DNA of 6,019 nucleotides from Alphaproteobacteria bacterium (lineage in GTDB: Bacteria; Pseudomonadota; Alphaproteobacteria; Rickettsiales; JABSSG01). The stretch is taken from contig JAHZKS010000056.1 in NCBI GenBank assembly GCA_022600235.1, positions 1-6,019 of the forward strand, written 5' to 3'. The notes below the pieces were generated by a model, which had not been told where the DNA came from, did no database searches, and was given only the letters and a program-made list of their open reading frames with translations. A program made the translations under genes and the position numbers. This document shows, in pieces, positions 1 to 5,180 of the stretch. Every line of letters begins with the position of its first letter. Position 1 is the stretch's first letter.

Positions 1-1
1 C

Positions 2-85
2 TTAGATGAAAGATCTCATCACTTCTGTAATGATGCTAAAGGTACTTCTTGTGCTCATAAAGATAAGGAAGATAAGAAAAAATAA
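2..85 (+). CDS. C-terminal tail of an unidentified Cys/His/Lys-rich protein (partial, 5' end outside window)
   Basis: Reading from base 2 gives 27 codons followed by TAA at 83-85. The tail contains two cysteines (in FCND and SCAH), several histidines including an HH pair, and ends in a highly charged run of Lys, Asp and Glu (HKDKEDKKK). Codon use fits the neighbouring genes: third positions are mostly A or T and first positions are often G or A, which makes this frame likelier than the alternative frame opening at ATG 6-8. The Cys/His spacing could suggest metal binding, but that is only a guess from composition. I do not recognise the protein, and the body of the gene lies outside the window. 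An ATG at 85-87 overlaps the stop codon by one base, but the short frame it opens (to TAG 175-177) has poor codon use and is not convincing. Confidence 0.45.
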   Translation, partial: LDERSHHFCNDAKGTSCAHKDKEDKKK

Positions 86-95
86 TGGCTTCTAG

Positions 96-314
96 AGGAA
101 TAAGAAGTCATTTACTTCTCTCCTTACGCATGGTTCGCCTGGGTTCATTGATACACAAGGACTTTTTACTATCCTAGGCTTCGTTGAGCAAGATGAAAGA
201 ATTAAAGCCAGAAGTATAAAAACACAAGATAAAATTTTCATAACACACGAGTTAGATATTACTGCTGGTTTAATTTTAGCATGTTTTATCTATTACAAAA
301 ATACATTAAGATAA
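96..314 (+). pseudogene. Start-less 3' remnant of a broken gene; C-terminus faintly scramblase/LURP-one-like
   Basis: The frame is open from the TAG at 93-95 to the TAA at 312-314, about 72 codons. Base use is coding-like, especially from about 129 onward. It has no ATG, GTG or TTG start near its beginning, and no ribosome-binding site. The residues alternate like a beta-rich domain (GSPGFIDTQG, then FTILGFVEQDERIKARS) and end in a hydrophobic stretch (DITAGLILACFIYY). That order, a short polar strand pair followed by a hydrophobic terminal segment, resembles the end of phospholipid scramblase/LURP-one (Tubby-like) proteins. This is a comparison from memory and is weak. I infer the remains of a gene that lost its 5' part by frameshift or deletion; a sequencing error or a frameshifted start at ATG 85-87 is also possible. 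Its stop lies 9 bases inside the convergent secA coding region. Confidence 0.4.
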
Positions 315-3020
315 TTTGCCGTGGCAATGCTTATATTTTTTTCCAGAATTGCATGGGCATGTTTCATTTCTACCAACTTTACCCCATGTTCTTGGATCTT
401 TAGAACTTCTTTCAGACGGATGTACATTATTATTTTTAGATTCCTGACCTTCTATAATCGATCCATGTAGTGCAGGATCATTTCTAGATTCATGCATTAA
501 CGTATCTGGCTCAAATTCCTTAGAAAGCATCTCATGCTCTTCTTCTATATCTATCTCCATGCGCATTATTCTTGAGATGAAACTTTCTTTGATAGCTGAG
601 AGCATGTTGGAGAATGAATCAAATGCTTCTTTTTTATATTCATTGAGCGGATCTCTCTGCCCTAAAGCCCTCAGATATATACCACTCCTTAGATGATCTA
701 AAGATAATAAATGATCTTTCCATAATTGATCTATAGTGATAAGTAAAATTCTTTGTTCAGCAGTATGGTATAGCTGATCACCAAAATCTTTTCTTTTTTG
801 AGTTAACTTAGATTCGACATGTTTATCTAAATATTCTTGAATTTCTTTATTGCCTATGCCATCTTTTTCAAGTTCTGTTTTTATGTCAAAGCTTGTGCTG
901 TAAATAGAAAATAGTTTTTTCTCGAAACCATCTATATCCCATTCTTCTTTAAGATTTTTTGCAGGCATATAAATGTCAATAATCTCTTCATGCACGGCCT
1001 GATACATATCAGTCACTGTTTCATGGATATTATCCTGAGATATTATCTCGTGTCTTTGCTCATAAATAACTTTTCTTTGGTCATTCATAACATCATCAAA
1101 TTTCAGCAAAGTCTTTCTCATTTCATAGTTTCTTCCTTCAACCTTAAGCTGTGCTTTTTCTATAGTTCTGCTGATAATTGGATGAACTATTGCTTCTCCT
1201 TCTTGCAAGCCTAATTTTTTTAACATGCTAGACATTTTCTCTGATGCAAATATACGCATTAAATCGTCTTCTAGAGATAAAAAGAATATACTGCGGCCAG
1301 GGTCTCCCATTCTACCAGAACGTCCTCTGAGCTGATTATCTATTCTTCTGCTTTCATGCCTTTCTGTTCCTATAACAAGTAATCCACCAGCTTTAAGAGA
1401 TATTTTTTTATCCTCTTTTACTTTAGCATTTAATTTCTCGAGTTCTTTCTTGTATTTCGTTGACTCAGGGTCTTTAAATTTCTCCAGAGCTAGCATTTCT
1501 GGGTTACCACCAAGCATGATGTCTGTACCTCTACCTGCCATATTTGTAGCGATGGTTACACCACCAGGTCTACCAGCTTGTGCAATTGTAAGGGCTTCTT
1601 TCTCATGATGTTTAGCATTTAATAGGTTATGAGGGATCTTTTTCTTTTTTAAAAGAGAAGAAATATATTCAGACTTTTCTATGCTTATAGTTCCAACTAA
1701 AACTGGTTGTTTTTTCTTATTTGCTTTTTCAATTTCATCTACTATGGCTGCGTATTTCTCTTTAGCAGTCCTGTAAATCATATCATCTTCATCTTTCCGT
1801 AACACAGGGTTTTTTGTTGGGATAGATAATACATGTAGTTTGTATATGTCTTCAAACTCGCGGGCTTCTGTTGCTCCAGTACCAGTCATCCCAGAGAGCT
1901 TTGGGTATAATCTGAAATAATTCTGGAAGGTTACAGAAGCAAGAGTTTGATTTTCATTTTGTATAATAACATTTTCTTTTGCTTCTAGCGCCTGATGCAG
2001 ACCATCTGAAAATCTTCTGCCTTCCATTACACGCCCAGTAAACTCATCTATTATTAGTACTTGGTTGTTCCTAACTAGATAATCAACGTCTTTTTTAAAT
2101 AGATGGTGAGCTTTTAAAGATTGATTGGTGTGGTGCAGAATATTCACATTCTCAATGTCAAAAAGGCTAGAACCTTTTTTTATCAATTTGTCTTTCTCAC
2201 AAAGACCTTGAACATAAGTTATTCCTTCGTCATTCAAGTTTATACTTCTAGATTTTTCATCTATCTCAAATAAATCTGCAGAAATTTTATATATTACCTT
2301 GTCTATGACATTATATAGATCAGATCTATCTTCAGATGGTCCTGATATTACTAACGGGGTTCTTGATTCATCTATTAATATAGAGTCAACTTCATCTATT
2401 ATTGCGTAGTTAAAAGGTCTTTGAGTGATGTGTTCTGTAGAATATCTCATATTGTCTCTGAGGTAGTCAAATCCTAACTCATTATTTGTAGAATATGTGA
2501 TATCTGCTTGGTATGCTTTTTTTCTTTCTTCATCAGTAGAGCCATTAACGATACATTCTACGGAGAGATTCAAAAATCTAAAAATTTTACCCATCCATTC
2601 GTTATCACGTTTAGCAAGATAGTCATTAACTGTTACTATATGTACTCCTTTTTCTTCTAAGGCATTAAGGTAGGCAGGCAGAGTGGATACTAAAGTTTTA
2701 CCTTCACCTGTTTTCATTTCTGATATCATACCTCTGTGTAGGACTATTCCACCTATAAGCTGCACATCATAATGTCTTTGCCCTAAGACTCTTTTTGCTG
2801 CTTCCCTCACAATTGCAAAAGCTTGCGGTAAAATATCATCTAGCTTCTTTCCATTTTTTAGTTCAGTTCTAAGTAAAGAGGTTTGGTCTGATAGTGTTTT
2901 ATCATCCATTAAAGAATATGTTTTCTCTAAATCGTTGATTTTATTTACGATAGAAGAAAAAGACTTGAGCTGCCTCTCGTTTACTGTTCCAAAAAGCTTC
3001 TTTAGGAAAGAATTTATCAT
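306..3020 (-). CDS. secA: Protein translocase subunit SecA (preprotein translocase ATPase), complete
   Basis: SecA is the ATPase motor that pushes unfolded preproteins through the SecYEG channel from the cytoplasmic face of the inner membrane. The 904-residue length is normal for proteobacterial SecA. Visible in order: an N-terminal start typical of the family (INSFLKKLFGTVNER); Walker A MKTGEGKT at 102-109; Walker B IIDEVDSILIDE at 207-218; the preprotein cross-linking domain at roughly 225-370; motif V TNMAGRGTDI at about 502-511; motif VI QLRGRSGRMGDPG at 573-585 with the arginine fingers; the helical scaffold and wing; the two-helix-finger region around 771-810 (DQLWKDHLLSLDHLRSG); a low-complexity linker; and a C-terminal zinc-binding SEC-C motif with C888, C890, C899 and H900. 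No key residue is missing. The start has no clear Shine-Dalgarno sequence, but the N-terminus matches the family. It is divergent from the isomerase gene, and no hairpin terminator is visible past its stop. Confidence 0.98.
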   Translation of the reverse strand: MINSFLKKLFGTVNERQLKSFSSIVNKINDLEKTYSLMDDKTLSDQTSLLRTELKNGKKLDDILPQAFAIVREAAKRVLGQRHYDVQLIGGIVLHRGMISEMKTGEGKTLVSTLPAYLNALEEKGVHIVTVNDYLAKRDNEWMGKIFRFLNLSVECIVNGSTDEERKKAYQADITYSTNNELGFDYLRDNMRYSTEHITQRPFNYAIIDEVDSILIDESRTPLVISGPSEDRSDLYNVIDKVIYKISADLFEIDEKSRSINLNDEGITYVQGLCEKDKLIKKGSSLFDIENVNILHHTNQSLKAHHLFKKDVDYLVRNNQVLIIDEFTGRVMEGRRFSDGLHQALEAKENVIIQNENQTLASVTFQNYFRLYPKLSGMTGTGATEAREFEDIYKLHVLSIPTKNPVLRKDEDDMIYRTAKEKYAAIVDEIEKANKKKQPVLVGTISIEKSEYISSLLKKKKIPHNLLNAKHHEKEALTIAQAGRPGGVTIATNMAGRGTDIMLGGNPEMLALEKFKDPESTKYKKELEKLNAKVKEDKKISLKAGGLLVIGTERHESRRIDNQLRGRSGRMGDPGRSIFFLSLEDDLMRIFASEKMSSMLKKLGLQEGEAIVHPIISRTIEKAQLKVEGRNYEMRKTLLKFDDVMNDQRKVIYEQRHEIISQDNIHETVTDMYQAVHEEIIDIYMPAKNLKEEWDIDGFEKKLFSIYSTSFDIKTELEKDGIGNKEIQEYLDKHVESKLTQKRKDFGDQLYHTAEQRILLITIDQLWKDHLLSLDHLRSGIYLRALGQRDPLNEYKKEAFDSFSNMLSAIKESFISRIMRMEIDIEEEHEMLSKEFEPDTLMHESRNDPALHGSIIEGQESKNNNVHPSERSSKDPRTWGKVGRNETCPCNSGKKYKHCHGKLS

Positions 3021-3063
3021 AATAATTAAGTACTTGAATTCTTCTTATTTTAAATATAAAGTC

Positions 3064-3082
3064 ATATGCTACGTAGGCATAT
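3064..3082. repeat. Imperfect palindrome ATATGC-N7-GCATAT in the divergent spacer
   Basis: Six-base inverted arms ATATGC (3064-3069) and GCATAT (3077-3082) flank TACGTAG, whose first six bases (TACGTA) are themselves palindromic; with the last base of the left arm they form the 8-bp palindrome CTACGTAG at 3069-3076. The site sits mid-spacer, beside the candidate -10 of the isomerase gene, where an operator could influence both genes. There is no U-tract, so it is unlikely to be a terminator. In AT-rich DNA such palindromes can arise by chance, and no regulator can be named. Confidence 0.35.
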
Positions 3083-3115
3083 ATAAAGTTTGCAGTCTAA
3101 TTAAATTAAAAGCAG

Positions 3116-3119
3116 AAGG
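3116..3119 (+). promoter_or_regulatory. Ribosome-binding site of the isomerase gene
   Basis: AAGG, within GAAGGT, lies 8 bases before the ATG at 3128, a good Shine-Dalgarno spacing. It supports that start over the in-frame ATG at residue 4, which would lie too far away. It is the only convincing Shine-Dalgarno sequence seen in front of a gene in this window. Confidence 0.65.
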
Positions 3120-3127
3120 TAGAATAT

Positions 3128-3940
3128 ATGAAAAAAATGAAAATTGCTATAATTTTGGCTTCTTTTTCTCTGATGATGGGTAATGCTTTAGCTGAAGATA
3201 GAGTTGTCGCAAAGTTTAATGGTAAAGCGATCTATAAGTCAGAAGTGGAAAATAATCTAAGGTCAATGTTTAATGGTGCGCTACCTGACAATAAAAAAGA
3301 TTTGGATGATCTTGATAAAAACTTCAAGCAACGAGTAGTGATGGAGTATGTAAATAGAGAAGTGTTAGCGGATAAAGCAATGCATTCTAATATTAAAAAA
3401 AGTGATTTATATCAAAAGCAGTTAAAAGCAGCACAAAATCATATTGCTGTTGGTTTATATCTAGATCATTACGCAAAAAGAAGGGTAAAAGATTCTGCTG
3501 TAAGATCTGAGTATAATAATTATGTGAAAGCTCTTAAAAATAATGATGAATTGAGAGTAAGTCATATTTTAGTGAATAATGAAAGTATAGCACATGACTT
3601 ATATAACAAGATTAAGAGTGGTCAGATTACATTTGAAAGTGCAGCAAAAGAGAATTCTTTAGATAATTCTAAGGTGCAAGGAGGAGAAATAGGTCTGATT
3701 TCTAGAGGGCAGACTGTGCCAGAATTTGAAGAGAAGGCGTATAGTTTGAAAAAAGGCGAGATATCTGAACCGGTCAAAACTCAGTTTGGTTGGCATATCG
3801 TGAAAGTGAGTGATATAAAAAAGAGAAAGATTCCTTCATTTGAAGAAGCTAAGCAGAGTGTGGAGCAATCTGTTCTAATGAAGATAAAGCAGAAATATAT
3901 ATCAGACTTGATGAAAGAATCTAAAGTTGAAATTTACTAA
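3128..3940 (+). CDS. Secreted parvulin-type peptidyl-prolyl cis-trans isomerase (PpiC/SurA-like)
   Basis: This 270-residue protein catalyses cis-trans isomerisation of X-Pro bonds and probably acts as a periplasmic foldase or chaperone. It starts with a signal peptide: positive MKKMK, a hydrophobic core at about 6-18, and an ALA cleavage motif at 20-22, predicting a mature start at E23. There is no lipobox cysteine, so it should be soluble rather than a lipoprotein. Residues 24-135 form a SurA-N-like helical chaperone region (VVAKFNGKAIYKSEVE). A single rotamase domain follows at about 141-230, with RVSHILV at 143-149, GGEIGL at 185-190, PEFEEKAYSLKKGEISEPV at 208-226 less the usual gaps, and FGWHIVKV at 220-227. 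A charged helical tail ends the protein. SurA itself usually has two such domains; this has one, like the short parvulin-like PPIases next to secA in alphaproteobacteria. A strong terminator follows 20 bases after the stop. Confidence 0.93.
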   Translation: MKKMKIAIILASFSLMMGNALAEDRVVAKFNGKAIYKSEVENNLRSMFNGALPDNKKDLDDLDKNFKQRVVMEYVNREVLADKAMHSNIKKSDLYQKQLKAAQNHIAVGLYLDHYAKRRVKDSAVRSEYNNYVKALKNNDELRVSHILVNNESIAHDLYNKIKSGQITFESAAKENSLDNSKVQGGEIGLISRGQTVPEFEEKAYSLKKGEISEPVKTQFGWHIVKVSDIKKRKIPSFEEAKQSVEQSVLMKIKQKYISDLMKESKVEIY

Positions 3941-3960
3941 GTTTCTTAGAATCTAGGTAA

Positions 3961-3992
3961 AAAAAAGGGGCTGTAGATTTAGCCCCTTTTTT
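3961..3992. terminator. Strong bidirectional intrinsic terminator
   Basis: A perfect 12-bp stem, AAAAAAGGGGCT (3961-3972) with AGCCCCTTTTTT (3981-3992), encloses the 8-base loop GTAGATTT. Read rightward it ends in a T-run after the isomerase gene, 20 bases past its stop. Read leftward it gives an eight-T run after the small membrane protein gene, 8 bases past that stop. It therefore serves both convergent genes. Confidence 0.93.
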
Positions 3993-4000
3993 ATTAAACC

Positions 4001-4318
4001 TTACCAAGGTAAACCAATATTGCATCCGAAGAACATGCTGAATACTAATAATGCATTAATCCACATTATTGTTCTTTGCATCCCATAAGACTTAAAGCTA
4101 AAGAAAGTCTTACCACCACACTCTGTATCTTTTTTTATGTATAGTCTAAAATAAGAGTATATTAGTAATATTACTCCAACGATTAGAATAGATCTTGGAG
4201 AAATATTCATATCAAGCATCATGTCCATACCTTTAGTAGTTGCTAATAGTATATTGCAGACTGATGCTACTATTAGAGCTAACCAAAAAGTTCCTAGTTT
4301 GTTTTTTAATATGTTCAT
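4001..4318 (-). CDS. Small three-helix membrane protein of unknown function
   Basis: This 105-residue protein is not one I recognise. It begins with a short positive segment (MNILKNK), then shows three likely membrane helices at about 9-27, 43-60 and 83-100. The connecting segment at 61-82 is hydrophilic, with Lys, Asp and Glu and a CGG turn (IKKDTECGGK). Cysteines are at 21, 67 and 99. By the positive-inside rule, the N-terminus and the Lys-rich 61-80 loop are likely cytoplasmic, although this conflicts with a single hairpin unless one helix is only partly inserted. The gene stands alone, between the terminator on its 3' side and the end of truA on its 5' side, with its own candidate promoter overlapping a CtrA-type site. 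No Shine-Dalgarno sequence is visible before the ATG. Continuous coding-like base use, the adjacent terminator and the promoter favour a real gene. No function can be assigned. Confidence 0.78.
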   Translation of the reverse strand: MNILKNKLGTFWLALIVASVCNILLATTKGMDMMLDMNISPRSILIVGVILLIYSYFRLYIKKDTECGGKTFFSFKSYGMQRTIMWINALLVFSMFFGCNIGLPW

Positions 4319-4343
4319 ATAGTTTATATGTTAGTTGCTAGGA

Positions 4344-4372
4344 TTTTTATGGTATGTAACGATAGTTAACAA
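4344..4372 (-). promoter_or_regulatory. Candidate sigma-70-type promoter of the small membrane protein gene
   Basis: On the minus strand, TTGTTA (complement of 4367-4372, four of six matches to TTGACA) is followed after 17 bp by TAAAAA (complement of 4344-4349, four of six to TATAAT). Transcription would start near 4337, giving a leader of about 19 bases before the ATG. The -35 hexamer lies inside the CtrA-type box. This is inferred from spacing and position only. Confidence 0.4.
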
Positions 4373-4381
4373 AAGGTTAAC
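4365..4381. promoter_or_regulatory. Candidate CtrA-binding box (TTAA-N7-TTAAC)
   Basis: The sequence GTTAAC-AAAAG-GTTAAC contains two GTTAAC palindromes whose starts are 11 bp apart, about one helical turn. It matches the published Caulobacter CtrA consensus TTAA-N7-TTAAC exactly, on both strands. The near edge is 46 bases upstream of the start codon of the small membrane protein gene and overlaps its candidate -35 element, the usual CtrA position. The functional claim is inference: TTAA is common in AT-rich DNA, but the full spaced match in a short intergenic region is notable. Confidence 0.5.
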
Positions 4382-4439
4382 AAGTGGGTATCTAAGAATT
4401 TTTTGTGATTTTTTGAGGTTTTTATAATCCAAGTTAGGG

Positions 4440-5180
4440 CTAATAAGAGACTTTCTTGAAGTAAAGCCCTGATGCTGGTGCTGTATATTTTATTATAGAA
4501 ACATCTTTTTTATTGAAATAATCTAAGAAATCTTTTTCTGTGAATTTGCCTATTCCAACCATTTGAAGGGTGCCTACTATATTGCGAACCATATGGTGTA
4601 AGAATGAAGGTGCGCTTAACTCAAAAAGAATTCGATCTCCATTTGTTTTTATATCTAGTCTATTTAGTGTTCTAATAGGTGATTTTGCCTCACATAATGT
4701 TGTGCGGAAGCTACTAAAATCGTGCGTGCCTAATAATAATTTTGCTGCAGATCTCATTTTGCTAATATTTAGCTTTTGGTTTACATGCCATACACGATTT
4801 TTTTCTATAGCGGGGTAGGCAAACCTATTCAGTACCACATACTGATAGAATCTTTCTTTTGCTGAGTGTCTAGCATGAAAGCTTTCTTTAACTTTTTCGC
4901 AATTTAATATAACTATTGGATGTTCTTTTAAATAATAGTTGAGACCTTTTGATATTATTTCTGTATCCCACTCTTTTTTTAGATCAAAATGAGCGACTTG
5001 TCCAAGTGCATGCACACCTGAGTCTGTTCTTCCCATTCCATGTATTATACATATCTCTTGTGAGAAAGTTCCTAGGGCTTTTTCAATTTCTCCTTGAATT
5101 GTTTTTGCGTTTTTTTGTTTCTGCCATCCGGCATAATTTGTGCCATCATATTCGATGGTAATTTTATATCTGTTCATCAT
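4440..5180 (-). CDS. truA: tRNA pseudouridine(38-40) synthase TruA
   Basis: TruA converts uridines 38, 39 and 40 in the anticodon stem-loop of many tRNAs to pseudouridine, which stabilises decoding. The 246-residue length is typical. Family landmarks are all present: ITIEYDGTNYAGWQKQ at 8-22; the catalytic motif GRTDSGVHALGQVAHF at 50-65 with nucleophile D53; FHARHSAKERFYQY at 101-114; GTHDFSSFR at 151-159; SFLHHMVRNIVGTLQMVG at 192-209; and APASGLYF at 234-241. Its ATG directly abuts the fmt stop (TAA then ATG, no gap), and a second ATG follows at once, so translation may start at either Met. There is no Shine-Dalgarno sequence, which points to translational coupling with fmt. No terminator hairpin is visible between its stop and the small gene's promoter. 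Confidence 0.97.
   Translation of the reverse strand: MMNRYKITIEYDGTNYAGWQKQKNAKTIQGEIEKALGTFSQEICIIHGMGRTDSGVHALGQVAHFDLKKEWDTEIISKGLNYYLKEHPIVILNCEKVKESFHARHSAKERFYQYVVLNRFAYPAIEKNRVWHVNQKLNISKMRSAAKLLLGTHDFSSFRTTLCEAKSPIRTLNRLDIKTNGDRILFELSAPSFLHHMVRNIVGTLQMVGIGKFTEKDFLDYFNKKDVSIIKYTAPASGLYFKKVSY

Larger units (their letters stand above)
3021..3127. promoter_or_regulatory. Divergent promoter region between secA and the isomerase gene
   Basis: This 107-bp AT-rich spacer must carry the promoters of both divergent genes unless one is driven from inside the other. For the rightward gene, TATAAA at 3082-3087 is a reasonable -10 element, but no good -35 lies upstream of it. TTGAAT at 3034-3039 with TATAAA at 3055-3060 is an alternative with a short 15-bp spacer. 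For secA, TAAAAT-like and TATATT-like hexamers occur on the minus strand without a clear -35 partner. The assignment as a regulatory region rests on gene arrangement; the individual hexamers are weak. Confidence 0.5.

Noticed and set aside
6..95. Frame from ATG 6-8 giving a short hydrophobic, basic peptide
   Set aside because: Its third-position base use is poorer than that of the frame from base 2; it is probably a shadow.
103..119. Hairpin AGAAGT-CATTT-ACTTCT, a possible terminator for the left-edge gene or for secA
   Set aside because: The stem is only 6 bp, mostly A-T/weak pairs, and no T-run follows in either direction.
85..177. Short frame from an ATG overlapping the left-edge stop codon (30 codons)
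   Set aside because: Codon use is unlike the neighbours (many G/C third positions), no recognisable protein, and the overlapping frame at 129-314 looks more coding.
120..215. Possible small RNA or tRNA-like fold (GGTTCG, GGCTT...AAGCC)
   Set aside because: No cloverleaf can be formed, and the stretch reads better as degraded coding sequence.
990..1214. Plus-strand open frame inside secA
   Set aside because: Antisense shadow of the intact, conserved secA; no start signal and no recognisable domain.
2935..3183. Plus-strand open frame across the secA start and isomerase start
   Set aside because: It overlaps the secA N-terminus in antisense and the isomerase signal peptide in another frame; both real genes are well supported.
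4382..4439. A-rich stretch past truA considered as a terminator
   Set aside because: No stable inverted repeat is present, only runs of A and T.
4570..5161. Two plus-strand open frames opposite truA (4570-4818 and 4949-5161)
   Set aside because: Antisense shadows of a fully conserved truA.
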